The notes beneath the pieces are model-generated. The model was not told the origin of the DNA. It was given only the letters and a program-made list of their open reading frames with translations, and ran no database searches. A DNA stretch of 64,000 nucleotides from Helicobacter anseris (GTDB lineage: Bacteria; Campylobacterota; Campylobacteria; Campylobacterales; Helicobacteraceae): positions 1 to 64,000 of the forward strand of contig NZ_NXLX01000003.1 in assembly GCF_003364335.1 (NCBI RefSeq), written 5' to 3'. Position 1 is the stretch's first letter, and each line of letters opens with the position of its first letter. The translations under genes were made by a program, and so were the position numbers. Positions 48,009 to 58,091 of this stretch are shown here, in pieces.

Positions 48009-49022
48009 TTTAATCCACTCTAGGGCAATACGCACCGCATTTGTCGCAGCCCCTACCCTAATTTGATCAGCCACACACCAAAGATGCAGTATCTTTTTAT
48101 CATACAAATCATTCCTAATTCTTCCAACATAGGTCATATCCGTATCTGTAGCAATTGATGGCATTGGATATATGAGTTTTTCTGGATCATCGCATACCAC
48201 TATATTTTTAGTTTCTTTTAAAATTTCTCCAGCTTCACTTGCCTGCACTTCATTTTCAAAAGTTATGCTAATACTTTCACTATGACTTCGCAAAACAGGG
48301 ACACGAACGCAAGTAGCACTTAATGCAAAATCACTATGCATAATTTTATTAGTTTCTAAAATCATCTTCATCTCTTCTTTTGTGTAATTATTTTCCATAA
48401 ATTTATCAATTTGAGGAATAGCATTTAGGGCAATTCTATAGGGGAATACTTCAGGTTGGACATCTTCGAGTTCAAAAGCAAAAAATTTTTGCATTTGATG
48501 CACCAATTCTTCCATTCCCTTTTTTCCAGCACCACTAACTGCTTGATAAGTACTCACATCAACACGTTTAATATGATATTTTTGATGCAACGGATTTAAA
48601 ACTTGCACCATCTGTATTGTTGAACAATTAGGATTTGCAATAATGCCCCTTTGTTTCCAAAGTGCAATATCTTGAGGATTGACTTCTGGAACCACCAATG
48701 GCACATCCTTATCCATTCTAAAATGACTTGTGTTATCAATCACAACAGCACCAGATTGAGCTGCATATGGAGCAAATTCTTTACTCACCTCACCTCCAGC
48801 AGAAAAAAAAGCAATATCAATTTCTTCTTTCTTAAAAACCTCAGATGTAGTTTCTAGAATTTTATGCTTCTGATTAAAAATCTCTATTTCACTACCTGCA
48901 CTTCTAGCACTTGCTAAAGGCACAATCTTATTGATGGGAAACTCTTGCTCCTCTAAAATCTTAAAGATTTCTTCACCTACTGCTCCACTTGCACCAACTA
49001 CTGCCACATTATATTTTTTCAT
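48003..49022 (-). CDS. asd: Aspartate-semialdehyde dehydrogenase
   Basis: 339 residues. Reduces aspartyl phosphate in the lysine/threonine/methionine/diaminopimelate pathway. NADP motif VVGASGAVGEEI (8-19), catalytic Cys133 in ANPNCSTIQ, and LRSHSESISI late (substrate-binding His). ATG 49022 with AAGGA. Diaminopimelate made this way is needed for the wall. Confidence 0.96.
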   Translation of the reverse strand: MKKYNVAVVGASGAVGEEIFKILEEQEFPINKIVPLASARSAGSEIEIFNQKHKILETTSEVFKKEEIDIAFFSAGGEVSKEFAPYAAQSGAVVIDNTSHFRMDKDVPLVVPEVNPQDIALWKQRGIIANPNCSTIQMVQVLNPLHQKYHIKRVDVSTYQAVSGAGKKGMEELVHQMQKFFAFELEDVQPEVFPYRIALNAIPQIDKFMENNYTKEEMKMILETNKIMHSDFALSATCVRVPVLRSHSESISITFENEVQASEAGEILKETKNIVVCDDPEKLIYPMPSIATDTDMTYVGRIRNDLYDKKILHLWCVADQIRVGAATNAVRIALEWIKL

Positions 49023-49102
49023 TATTTTTCCTTAAAGAATCATAAAAATATCAAAGCATGATTATACAAGATTTTTTGGTTTTTATTTAGAGGTATAATT
49101 TT

Positions 49103-49111
49103 TGCTATAAT
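49103..49111 (+). promoter_or_regulatory. Extended -10 promoter for the autotransporter gene
   Basis: TGC-TATAAT at 49103-49111, 39 bases upstream of the TTG start at 49151. Confidence 0.5.
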
Positions 49112-49150
49112 CTTTGAATATTATATAGCTTGCTAGGAAAGGAAAGTTTA

Positions 49151-51532
49151 TTGAAAAGTAAAAAAGTCCTACTTGGCACTTATGTTATTTTTTCTTCCTT
49201 CTCGCTATTATTGAGTTTGCAGATTACATCAGATACTGCAGGACAAAATGTTTCAGTTACTGCTTCCATTCCAAATGATAAAAATTTTCTAATTGATAAA
49301 AAAAGCGAGATTCTAAAAACTCCTGACCAAAATATAACAATCGAACTTACAGGCGCATATTCTGGAAACAAAGATACCTTATATGGGGCAATTGCTAATA
49401 GTCAAAATAGTCAGGTGCAAAATTTTAATGGGCAAACAAGTATTAATATGACTATTGACACAACTAAAGCTACAGGTGAACAAGGATCCTTATTTTTTGC
49501 TGGTCAAGGCGGGACAATGACATTTAATACAAATCTAAGCATTCGTTTTACTACAAATAGCAATATTGGTGCTGGGATTTTTTTGAGTGATATTTATCAA
49601 ACAAAAGATCCTGGGGGTAATGATCAACTAGGAACTTTTAATTTTAATAAAAATCTTATTGTAGATACCACAGGTGTAACAGGTAGTGGATATATTTTTA
49701 ATCTCAACCAACAAAAAGCAGAGATGTATATCAATTATAATAAAAACAATAGTGGTGAAGCTTTAGGAAATAATACTATCCAGCTTACAGGAGACATACG
49801 CCTAAATGGTAAAAATGCTATTTTGGGAATAAATCTTAATAATTCAAATTCTTATATTCTAGGCAAAGAAGATTATACAAGCGGAAATTTCAATCTCCAT
49901 CTTAGCGAAGGTGGAAAGTGGATTGTAACTGCAAATGATGTGCATATTAATAACTTAAATATTCAAAATAATGGAGATCCTAATAATAATACAGGATTAA
50001 ACTCTACAGATCTAAATGCCTCAATGAGTATGATTGATATTGCTACAAGAAAAATGACTCAAGGATTTACCACACCACAAACCATCCATATCAATACTCT
50101 TAGTGGCAATAATGGTGTTTTTAGAATCATGGTAGATCTACCAAAAAATCAAGGGGATCTTATCACTATTCAAAATAAAAACAATGGGGCACAAACACAC
50201 TATATACAAATCTTTCAAAAAACAGCAGACTTGGCAAATATTACAAATGATGTTTCCTTAAAAGTAGCAGAGATTATCAATGGAGGTGATGATCTCACTT
50301 TTAATGCATTACCAACAACCATAGGTCTTTATACCTATACAGCACAAATTTCAAAAGAAAGGCAAAATGCAGGATATCGCTGGGTGATTTACCAAAAAAA
50401 AACAAACCCCGATAATCCTGATAACCCCGATAATCCTGATAAAAAACCCGCAGAAATTCAAGATACCCTCGTTAGATGGATGAGTTTGCAATATCGAATC
50501 TATCGCATTCAAACTGATAGTATCAATAAGCATATTGATGAACTTACCTTTACACGCAAAAAACATAATGTATGGGCTAATTATTTTTTAGGCAAACAAA
50601 GCTATGAGCAATCAAAAGATCATTATCAAACCTTTCAAAGTGGGTATGACTGGGGCATGAATTCAAATAATCTCAGACATTTTGCCGGAGGATTTTTTGA
50701 TTATACAAAAATGAAAGATTATGATATATCCTATAATGGAGAAGTAGATTCTATTGGATTTGGCGCATACTATCAATCTACTATTTTTTTAAACAAAAAA
50801 ACAACTATCGATTTTGATGCAAAAATGAAATATACCTACAGCTCCCTAGAGTATTCTGGAAAAAATGGGCTTGCTAATGCTAATTTTTTAGATTCTTATC
50901 ATCTTTTTTTTATAGGAACTCGTCTTGGTGGCAAAATAGGATTAGATAAAAAAAATACATTATTTTTAGAACCTAGTGCGCAAGCTGGGATTGGTTTTAT
51001 GAATGGTGGATTTATCAATATTATTGATCAGCCTACACAAACCAATTTTGGCGCACAACAAGATAGTGCCAAAATCACATCTATTAAAACAAATTTAAGT
51101 TTTGGTAAAAAATTTCAAGATAGAAATAATTATTGGGACATAAGGGCTAAAACATATTATGCTTATGACAATAACACCGGTGGAGATATCACTCTCATTG
51201 ATGTTAATCCTACTGATAGAATCTTATTTAACACAGTTGCTGATCATCGTATGGGTATTGGTATTGATGCAAATACCTCAATAAATGACACCATAAGATT
51301 ATATGCAAGCTTTGAGAGAACTTTTTTTAGTAATTATAATACAAACTATCTTATATATTTTGGTGCTCGTATTAGCTTTAATTCTGATATCTTTAAAAAT
51401 CTAAGAAGAAATAATACAAATAACATTTCAAATCAAAACAATAGTGGAAAAACAAAAGATACTAAAAAACAAGGGAAAATTATATTTGGAAAGAATGCAA
51501 GACCACTACCCAAACTTATCAAGGAAGAATAA
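49151..51532 (+). CDS. Autotransporter with small passenger and post-barrel tail
   Basis: 793 residues from TTG 49151, which follows AGGAAAGGAAAG; a TTG 21 bases earlier is possible. Signal-like N-terminus (MKSKKVLLGTYVIFSSFSLLLS). Passenger about 30-420 with Asn-rich strands (beta-helix-like, pertactin-like repeats of LTGDIRLNGKNAILGIN type). Then the linker of tandem NPD, a charged helix, and an autotransporter beta-barrel about 470-745 (KHNVWANYFLGKQ... to LIYFGARISF). About 45 residues of basic tail (FKNLRRNNTNN... KKQGKIIFGKNARPLPK) follow the last strand. Surface location; cargo role unknown. Confidence 0.82.
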   Translation: MKSKKVLLGTYVIFSSFSLLLSLQITSDTAGQNVSVTASIPNDKNFLIDKKSEILKTPDQNITIELTGAYSGNKDTLYGAIANSQNSQVQNFNGQTSINMTIDTTKATGEQGSLFFAGQGGTMTFNTNLSIRFTTNSNIGAGIFLSDIYQTKDPGGNDQLGTFNFNKNLIVDTTGVTGSGYIFNLNQQKAEMYINYNKNNSGEALGNNTIQLTGDIRLNGKNAILGINLNNSNSYILGKEDYTSGNFNLHLSEGGKWIVTANDVHINNLNIQNNGDPNNNTGLNSTDLNASMSMIDIATRKMTQGFTTPQTIHINTLSGNNGVFRIMVDLPKNQGDLITIQNKNNGAQTHYIQIFQKTADLANITNDVSLKVAEIINGGDDLTFNALPTTIGLYTYTAQISKERQNAGYRWVIYQKKTNPDNPDNPDNPDKKPAEIQDTLVRWMSLQYRIYRIQTDSINKHIDELTFTRKKHNVWANYFLGKQSYEQSKDHYQTFQSGYDWGMNSNNLRHFAGGFFDYTKMKDYDISYNGEVDSIGFGAYYQSTIFLNKKTTIDFDAKMKYTYSSLEYSGKNGLANANFLDSYHLFFIGTRLGGKIGLDKKNTLFLEPSAQAGIGFMNGGFINIIDQPTQTNFGAQQDSAKITSIKTNLSFGKKFQDRNNYWDIRAKTYYAYDNNTGGDITLIDVNPTDRILFNTVADHRMGIGIDANTSINDTIRLYASFERTFFSNYNTNYLIYFGARISFNSDIFKNLRRNNTNNISNQNNSGKTKDTKKQGKIIFGKNARPLPKLIKEE
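50405..50440 (+). repeat. 18-bp tandem repeat x2 (linker NPDNPD)
   Basis: AACCCCGATAATCCTGAT occurs twice in exact tandem, coding for NPDNPD twice between passenger and barrel. In-frame copy-number change would alter linker length but not frame. Confidence 0.8.
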
Positions 51533-51545
51533 ACTTCCTTGATAA
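51516..51545. terminator. Bidirectional hairpin between autotransporter and tsf
   Basis: Perfect 12-base inverted repeat (TTATCAAGGAAG / CTTCCTTGATAA) with loop AATAAA; the loop holds the autotransporter stop codon. It lies between two convergent genes and could end both transcripts, though a T run is weak on either side. Confidence 0.55.
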
Positions 51546-51549
51546 AAAA

Positions 51550-52617
51550 TTATTGCATTTGTGCAGCTACTTCAGAAGCAAAATCCTCGACCTTTTTCTC
51601 AATCCCCTCACCTAATTCAAAGCGAATATATTCTAAAACTTCTATCTTATCACCAATCTCTTTTGACTTGTCTTCCAATACTTGTGCAATAGTCTTCTTG
51701 TCATCCATAACAAAAAACTGACCCATCAAAGTTAGACGTTGATCGATCAAAGTATTATCTGCAATAAATCGCTCCATTTGTCCTGGAATGATTTTATCCC
51801 AAATATTCTCTGGCTTGCCCTGATTTTTAAGTTCTGCTTTTAACTTATCTTCCTGATTTTTCAATACCGAATCTGTAAGCTCACATCTGCTGATAAAACT
51901 AGGAATAACTTTTAAGGGTTTTCCCAATCTCTTAAGTTCTTCATTTTCTTTTTCAAGCTCAGCAATAAGTGCCACCTTCTCTTTTTCAATAAATTCCTTG
52001 CTAAATCCAGAATAATCCAAAACCTGTGGTTTCATTGCTGCTGCATGCATACAAATATTTCTGATAAGTTCGGATACCTTTTTAGCATTATCTTTATTTG
52101 AGCATTTAATAGAAATCAAAACTCCCACTCTGCCATTTGAATGCACATATCCCGTTACAATACCATTTGCATCAGCTTTAAGGTTTGCGATACGACGAAC
52201 AACTATATTCTCACCAATCTTTGCAATTTGTCCATTAAGAAAATCCGCAAAACCTTCACCATCAATATTAGTCTTCTGCAAATCTTCTATATTTGCAATG
52301 TTATTTTTTTGCACACATTGCATTGTTTTTTCCACTAATGACTTAAAGCCATCATTTTTTGCAACAAAATCAGTTTCACTATTAATCTCTAACATAGCAG
52401 CAGAATCTAAATCAGATGCAACACTTACAGACACGACACCCTCAGCAGCAATTCTATCAGCCTTCTTTGCAGCCTTGCTTAAACCCTTCTCTCTCAAATA
52501 TTCTACAGCTTTTTGTAAATCTCCATTTGTCTCGACCAATGCTTTCTTACAATCCATCATACCCGCATCTGTCATTTCTCTTAGCTGTTTTACAAGTTGT
52601 GCACTAATGTCAGCCAT
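51550..52617 (-). CDS. tsf: Elongation factor Ts
   Basis: 355 residues. Nucleotide exchange factor for EF-Tu. UBA-like N-terminus (LVKQLREMTDAGMMDCKKALVET) and the core TDFVAKND, then the EF-Tu contact domain. Longer than E. coli EF-Ts (283), as usual for this group. One base after rpsB. Confidence 0.97.
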   Translation of the reverse strand: MADISAQLVKQLREMTDAGMMDCKKALVETNGDLQKAVEYLREKGLSKAAKKADRIAAEGVVSVSVASDLDSAAMLEINSETDFVAKNDGFKSLVEKTMQCVQKNNIANIEDLQKTNIDGEGFADFLNGQIAKIGENIVVRRIANLKADANGIVTGYVHSNGRVGVLISIKCSNKDNAKKVSELIRNICMHAAAMKPQVLDYSGFSKEFIEKEKVALIAELEKENEELKRLGKPLKVIPSFISRCELTDSVLKNQEDKLKAELKNQGKPENIWDKIIPGQMERFIADNTLIDQRLTLMGQFFVMDDKKTIAQVLEDKSKEIGDKIEVLEYIRFELGEGIEKKVEDFASEVAAQMQ

Positions 52618-52618
52618 A

Positions 52619-53413
52619 TTATTCTCCTTTAGCCATTTCTTTTTCTAATTCAGCAGTTACCTCTTGCATAAGCTCTTGTTTTTCTTCATCACTTGCAGGC
52701 TCAACTGCTTGCACTTCAGCTTGACCTTCAGCACCAATCATAGCCCTACCCTCAACAATTGCCTCACTCATTTCTTTACAGAATAGCTGAATAGATCGTA
52801 TAGCATCATCATTTCCTGGAATTGGATAATCAACTAAATCTGGATCACAATTTGTATCAAGAGGAGCAACCACAGGTATGCCCAATCTTCTTGCTTCTGC
52901 TACCGCAATCTTTTCTTTTACAACATCAATTACAAAAATCATATCTGGTGCTTTTTTCATATGGCGCACACCACCAAGATATTTGTTTAACTTATCTTTT
53001 TTTCTTAGAATCATTAATTTTTCTTTTTTAGTTAGCATATCAATTTGACCACTTGATTCCATTTCTTCGATAATTTCCAATTTTCTAATTGATTTCTTAA
53101 TTGTGCTAAAGTTTGTAAGCATACCGCCAAGCCATCTATAATTAACATATGGCACTTGAATTTTTTCTGCATACTCTTTTAAAGTTTCATTTGCTTGTTT
53201 TTTAGTCCCAACAAACATAATGCTTTTACCTTCTGCAGCTGCATCTCTAACAATATTATATGTATATCTAAAATAACGCAATGTTTTTTGCAAATCAATA
53301 ATGTGAATATTCTTTCTTACTCCAAAAATAAAGCGCTTCATTTTTGGATTCCAGCGTCTTGTTTGATGCCCAAAATGAACACCACATTCTAATAAATCTT
53401 TCATAGTTACCAT
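52619..53413 (-). CDS. rpsB: 30S ribosomal protein S2
   Basis: 264 residues. uS2 motifs: [64 protein letters not shown] and [17 protein letters not shown]. The C-terminal tail is acidic. ATG 53413 after AAGGAG. The leader of about 95 bases (53414-53519) has a possible regulatory hairpin. Confidence 0.97.
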   Translation of the reverse strand: MVTMKDLLECGVHFGHQTRRWNPKMKRFIFGVRKNIHIIDLQKTLRYFRYTYNIVRDAAAEGKSIMFVGTKKQANETLKEYAEKIQVPYVNYRWLGGMLTNFSTIKKSIRKLEIIEEMESSGQIDMLTKKEKLMILRKKDKLNKYLGGVRHMKKAPDMIFVIDVVKEKIAVAEARRLGIPVVAPLDTNCDPDLVDYPIPGNDDAIRSIQLFCKEMSEAIVEGRAMIGAEGQAEVQAVEPASDEEKQELMQEVTAELEKEMAKGE

Positions 53414-53519
53414 TTTCTTCTCCTTAAAAAAATATTTGGTTTTCCCTCCACGCCCCTTAATGACAAAAAGTCACAACCTTATGAGAAATAAGCGTGTGTG
53501 TAATTAAAATGGGAGATGT

Positions 53520-53525
53520 ATTATA
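53520..53525 (-). promoter_or_regulatory. Extended -10 promoter of rpsB-tsf
   Basis: TGT-TATAAT on minus, 107 bases upstream of rpsB. The leader contains TGAC-AAAAA-GTCA (53461-53473) and an unusually GC-rich stretch (AAGGGGCGTGGAGGG on minus), which could be part of an S2 autoregulatory leader. Confidence 0.45.
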
Positions 53526-53557
53526 ACATATATTTTATTTTCAATTATTGTATTGCT

Positions 53558-55189
53558 CTATAAAATATACTTAAAAGCCTGTTCTAATATTTTACAAAGA
53601 AACTGGTTTTTTTGCTTTATCCAAAAGTGGTAATCACAAACAATAATAAGTTGTTTTTTTAATCTACTGATTGCAACATTTAAAGCAAATAAGGCTTCCA
53701 AATTTCTAGAATCTGTAAGATAATAATGCAATCTAACAGGGGAAAAAATCACTATATCAAATTCTCTTCCTTGGGAAGAATGTATTGTTGTAACAGCATC
53801 TTGAGGCACACCCAAATCAACAATAAGTTCTTTTTGTTTTTTAAAAGGTGTAATAATCCCACAATCCCTATGTTTATTTTTTTGATAAACCCTCAAAACC
53901 CCATTTGCTTCAGAAGTAGAACTCAAATCATTATCATATTGAAAACTACCTATATCTACATAAAAAATATCAGTAGTTTCTCCTAATCCAATCAATGGAT
54001 TTTTCATGCGATAAATCTCTGTGTTTAAAATCTGTGCTAAATTATTTCCATAACGATATGTTTCATTTAACGCAAACATATTTATTTTTGACAACTGTGG
54101 TTCAGAAGTGATAGTTTTTTTCAATAAGTCTTTATTAAAAAAGAAATCTTCTAAAAACAAAGCAGAAAAATTCCATAACCTAGCAATAGAATTTTCTCCC
54201 ATCATATCTTTTTCAGGCATTTCACAAATTGGACTTAACTGCTTATGATCCCCAAACAAAGTCAATGGAGTATTATCCACGCACAATGCTAATGCTTTAA
54301 TCAACGGAGTAAAGGCACATTCATCTAAAAAAATATGAGAAAACTTAATTTGTAATCCCGCATATCTTTTAATAAAACCATCTATCGTCATTGCAAAAAT
54401 TATGGTTTCTGCGATACGATCCTTTGGACTTAAATTTTGTACAAATAAGTCCACTTGATTCTTTTGTCTAATAAAATTTGGATCACACACTTCTTTAAAA
54501 TTAGCCATAAAATGAGCACTAGGCATACCAAATCTTAAAATCTTACTTCTATCAATTTCTAGAGAATCTAGCCTGAAAATCAAACTCTCTAATATAATAT
54601 CTAATGCACTATTTGTTGGTGCTAAAACACAAACTTTCTCTCCTTTTTGCAAAAAGTACATTAAGGCTTCAAATAAAACAAATTGTGTTTTTCCACATCC
54701 TGGAGGCCCCCAAACATAACTCACTCCTGAATTTAAAATACTGCTAAAAGCCTTCTGCTGCTCTATAGAAAGTTTTAAATTCTCATAAACTTGGGTGACT
54801 TTTTTAACCTCTGGAAATTTTGGAGTAAATTCCAAAAAAAAATTTTTTAAATTTAAAACTAAAAATTTTAAATCACTATAAATTTTCAATCCACCTACTT
54901 GTAAGGCTTGAAGCAGCTCAAATCTCAAATCCTCACTTACCTCAATTTCCAAACGCTTTAAGTCATCATAATACTGAGAATGCAAAACTCTCTCATCATC
55001 TAGAAAAAAACTAGTTTCTAAAGTTTGAAATACAACAGAATCTAGGGTAACTATCTTGTTTTTAAAAAGAAAAACAAAAGCATTATCTCTTATTTCATAT
55101 TTTATAAAATCTAAATTTTGCACACCTTTTGCAGAATGAAGCAAATAATCATAATATAATTGGCAAGATTGTATAAGAATATCTTGCAT
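53558..55189 (-). CDS. SF1 (UPF1-like) DNA/RNA helicase
   Basis: 543 residues. Superfamily 1B helicase core: Walker A WGPPGCGKTQ (160-169), Walker B IFLDECAF, motif III LFGDHKQLSP, then a Q/R-rich insertion, motif V TIHSSQGREFDIVIFSP and VI AISRLKKQLIIVC. The N-terminal 130 residues have no domain I recognise. Family members act in RNA/DNA unwinding or in defence. It sits three bases after oorC, so it is probably cotranscribed with the oor operon. Confidence 0.82.
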   Translation of the reverse strand: MQDILIQSCQLYYDYLLHSAKGVQNLDFIKYEIRDNAFVFLFKNKIVTLDSVVFQTLETSFFLDDERVLHSQYYDDLKRLEIEVSEDLRFELLQALQVGGLKIYSDLKFLVLNLKNFFLEFTPKFPEVKKVTQVYENLKLSIEQQKAFSSILNSGVSYVWGPPGCGKTQFVLFEALMYFLQKGEKVCVLAPTNSALDIILESLIFRLDSLEIDRSKILRFGMPSAHFMANFKEVCDPNFIRQKNQVDLFVQNLSPKDRIAETIIFAMTIDGFIKRYAGLQIKFSHIFLDECAFTPLIKALALCVDNTPLTLFGDHKQLSPICEMPEKDMMGENSIARLWNFSALFLEDFFFNKDLLKKTITSEPQLSKINMFALNETYRYGNNLAQILNTEIYRMKNPLIGLGETTDIFYVDIGSFQYDNDLSSTSEANGVLRVYQKNKHRDCGIITPFKKQKELIVDLGVPQDAVTTIHSSQGREFDIVIFSPVRLHYYLTDSRNLEALFALNVAISRLKKQLIIVCDYHFWIKQKNQFLCKILEQAFKYIL

Positions 55190-55192
55190 TAA

Positions 55193-55747
55193 CTATTTTT
55201 GTAATATTTTGCTGGCATATTCCTCACCAACATCAAACGCCTTCTTATTTAAATCAACCACCTTTGATGGAACTTTTTCAATCATTGTCTTAAAAACCAA
55301 ATCCCTATCCACACATTGTGTAAAATAGACCGTAACTGCTAAAGCCACAACAGACTGGGTTACTACATTGCCTACATCTTCTTTTGCAATATTGATTATA
55401 GGTATCTCATAAATATTAAAATATTCACGATCCTCTAGAGTTGGTTGGACTAAATTTGGGTCAATAACAACAATACCCTTTTGCTTAACCCCGCTTTTAA
55501 ATTGCTGATATCCTAATTGTGCAGTAGCAAGCATAAAATCAATTTCCCCTTCAATTGCGTAAGGATATAATATCTCCTCTTTGTCCAATAAAATATCCAC
55601 CTTTGTAGGCCCACCTCTAACCTGAGAAGTATAAGTAGATGCTTTGATTCCATATCCTCCAGCCAATATCTTAGATTCTGCTAATATCTCCCCAGCAAGT
55701 AAAACTCCTTGACCACCTACACCTGTAAATCTCAATTGTTTTTCCAT
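55193..55747 (-). CDS. oorC: 2-oxoglutarate:acceptor oxidoreductase, gamma subunit
   Basis: 184 residues of the pyruvate/ketoacid ferredoxin oxidoreductase gamma family: RFTGVGGQGVLLAGEILAE at the N-terminus. The OOR enzyme decarboxylates 2-oxoglutarate to succinyl-CoA with ferredoxin or flavodoxin. Helicobacter uses OorDABC instead of a dehydrogenase complex. Order oorD-A-B-C as in H. pylori. Confidence 0.95.
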   Translation of the reverse strand: MEKQLRFTGVGGQGVLLAGEILAESKILAGGYGIKASTYTSQVRGGPTKVDILLDKEEILYPYAIEGEIDFMLATAQLGYQQFKSGVKQKGIVVIDPNLVQPTLEDREYFNIYEIPIINIAKEDVGNVVTQSVVALAVTVYFTQCVDRDLVFKTMIEKVPSKVVDLNKKAFDVGEEYASKILQK

Positions 55748-55761
55748 AACTTCTATAACCC

Positions 55762-56580
55762 TTATTTTTGTTGTGCTTTTTTTATTATTTCTTGATATGC
55801 TTCAGTATATTCAACCTTATCCATTTCATGTTTTAAAATTCCTGTAGGAAATTTCCCATCTTGCTCTTCTGAAGAAAGCAAATCATATTTTTTCTTTGAC
55901 AGAGTACAAGAATCTATCCACTTTAGCATATCAACAGCCTCTCCCATCTTATTTTTTCTTCCTAGATTTATATGACAGTTGCTATGGATATCAAAAAAAC
56001 TAAACCCCTTATGCTTAAATCCCTCAGTCATTACCTTTTCAATCTTAGCAGAATCTAACACTGTTTCTCTTGCAATAAATGTTGCTCCAGCAATATCAGC
56101 AAGCTTGCAAGCATCTATACTATTATCAATATTTCCATATTGGGCTGTCACTGTCCACATTCCCTTAGGAGTTGTGGGAGATGTTTGAGAATTAGTCAAA
56201 CCATAAATAAAATTATTCACTAAAATAAAATTAAGGTCAATATTCCTACGACAAGCATGCATTGTATGATTCCCGCCAATTGCAAGCGCATCTCCATCAC
56301 CACTCACCACAATCACATGTTTTGTTGGATTTGCAAGTTTGATCCCAGTAGCATATGCCACTGCTCTTCCATGAGTTGTATGAACAGTATTGCAATTTAC
56401 ATAAGAACTCATTCTCCCACTACACCCAATGCCACTAACCAAGCAAACATCATTCATATCCCAACCAACATTGGCAATTGCCCGAACAATAGCTTTTAAA
56501 ATTACACCATCTCCACAACCCCAACACCACAATGTTGGCATTTTATCCACTCGTAAATATTCATCATAATTAAAAGCCAT
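55762..56580 (-). CDS. oorB: 2-oxoglutarate:acceptor oxidoreductase, beta subunit
   Basis: 272 residues; TPP-binding beta subunit. WCWGCGDGVILKA at the start, GIGCSGRMSSYVN, and the TPP-Mg motif GDGDALAIGGNHTMH with NNFIYGLTNSQ. Oxygen-sensitive iron-sulfur cysteines (CWGCGDG, GIGCSG) visible. One base downstream of oorA. Confidence 0.96.
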   Translation of the reverse strand: MAFNYDEYLRVDKMPTLWCWGCGDGVILKAIVRAIANVGWDMNDVCLVSGIGCSGRMSSYVNCNTVHTTHGRAVAYATGIKLANPTKHVIVVSGDGDALAIGGNHTMHACRRNIDLNFILVNNFIYGLTNSQTSPTTPKGMWTVTAQYGNIDNSIDACKLADIAGATFIARETVLDSAKIEKVMTEGFKHKGFSFFDIHSNCHINLGRKNKMGEAVDMLKWIDSCTLSKKKYDLLSSEEQDGKFPTGILKHEMDKVEYTEAYQEIIKKAQQK

Positions 56581-56581
56581 A

Positions 56582-57700
56582 TTACATCTCCTCTAACTTT
56601 GCCACAATCTCATTTGGGGAAATACTTCTACCATCAGCTTTACCAAAAAATTCTACTTTTCTTTTTAAAACTCTTTCAATCTCTTGGACATACTGTCCCT
56701 TGTTTAATTCTATAACCAAAATCTTCTTGATTTTATTTCCCAATTCTAAAATTTCTTTTTGTGGACTAGGCCACAAGGTTATAGGACGGAATAATCCGAC
56801 TTTCTTACCTTTATTTTTCATTATTTTTATTGCTTCTTTAGCTGCAAGAGAAGTAGAACCATATGCAATAATGGCAATATCCGCATCATCGAGATCCAAA
56901 CATTCATTTTTTGTAATTAGAGACATATTGGTATCAATTTTTGCAAATAATCTATCAATTAAACTCTGTGCTAAATGTGCATCTTCTGTAGGGAATCCTA
57001 TAGGACCATGATGCAATCCTGTAATATGATAACAATATCCTGTGAAAAATGGATTTAATATCGCTGACTCATTGCTTTTAACATTATAGGGTTGATACTC
57101 TTTGTAATCCCCATTAAAAACCCTTCTATTTATTATCTCAATTTCACTTAATTCTGGTAAAAGTGCCTTACCATACATATGCCCAATAGTCTCATCCATT
57201 AACAAAAAAACAGGGGTCATGAATCTCTCAGCCAAATTAAATGCTCTAATTGTCTCTAAATATGCCTCTTGCAATGTTCCTGGAACTACTGCTATAGATT
57301 TAAAATCACCATGTGTAGGATTTTTTATAAAATCAACATCCCCCTGTGCAACACGAGTTGGCATACCAGTAGATGGTCCTGATCGCATAACATTGGCAAT
57401 AACCAAAGGTATTTCAGCCATAAAACCATACCCTATTTGTTCTGCCTTTAATGAAATACCAGGCCCAGAGCTTCCAGTCATAGACTTTACACCACTCATA
57501 CTTGCACCCAATGCTACAGATATACCACTAATCTCATCTTCCATTTGTATAAAACTACCACCATGCTTTGGTAATAAAATACTAAGCTCATGCATAATAT
57601 CTGAAGATGGGGTGATAGGATAACCTCCATAGAATCTACAACCAGCATCAATAGCAGCCTTTGCTACCAATCCATTTCCATCAGCAATTACTTCACGCAT
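56582..57700 (-). CDS. oorA: 2-oxoglutarate:acceptor oxidoreductase, alpha subunit
   Basis: 372 residues; alpha subunit with pyrimidine domain. GGYPITPSSDIMHELSILL, ISGISVALGASMSGVKSMT and SSGPGISLKAEQIGYG are family blocks. Note ATG 57700 and 13 bases from oorD. Confidence 0.96.
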   Translation of the reverse strand: MREVIADGNGLVAKAAIDAGCRFYGGYPITPSSDIMHELSILLPKHGGSFIQMEDEISGISVALGASMSGVKSMTGSSGPGISLKAEQIGYGFMAEIPLVIANVMRSGPSTGMPTRVAQGDVDFIKNPTHGDFKSIAVVPGTLQEAYLETIRAFNLAERFMTPVFLLMDETIGHMYGKALLPELSEIEIINRRVFNGDYKEYQPYNVKSNESAILNPFFTGYCYHITGLHHGPIGFPTEDAHLAQSLIDRLFAKIDTNMSLITKNECLDLDDADIAIIAYGSTSLAAKEAIKIMKNKGKKVGLFRPITLWPSPQKEILELGNKIKKILVIELNKGQYVQEIERVLKRKVEFFGKADGRSISPNEIVAKLEEM

Positions 57701-57713
57701 TTATTTTCCTTAT

Positions 57714-58028
57714 TTAATTTTCAAAATTATAAATATAGCCATTCATCTTTATTTTATTAGCCCTCTGTTTGGCATCTTCTGTAAGTTTTGCAAATTTAAA
57801 ATCTTTTCTATCTGCTACATAAATAGCAAAGTCTGGGCAATGCAATTCACACTCCCTGCAACCTATACAACTCTCAGGATACAAAACCTTTACAACCTTG
57901 CCTAAAACCTTTTTAGAATCTAATTGCATACTTAAAACACCAGCAGGACATTTTGCGACACAAATATCACACCCTTTGCAACGCTCTTCATTTGTCCAAA
58001 CACTAACCGGAGCCTCTATCGACACCAT
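57714..58028 (-). CDS. oorD: 2-oxoglutarate:acceptor oxidoreductase, delta (ferredoxin) subunit
   Basis: 104 residues with two 4Fe-4S motifs: CKGCDICVAKCP (Cys17, 20, 23, 27) and CIGCRECELHCP. Passes electrons from the catalytic subunits. ATG 58028 after AAGGAG. First gene of the oor unit. Confidence 0.95.
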   Translation of the reverse strand: MVSIEAPVSVWTNEERCKGCDICVAKCPAGVLSMQLDSKKVLGKVVKVLYPESCIGCRECELHCPDFAIYVADRKDFKFAKLTEDAKQRANKIKMNGYIYNFEN

Positions 58029-58091
58029 AATAATTTCTCCTTAATTCCTAATTATTGTTCCATTACGAAATATATAAATAAATTGGGTGGT

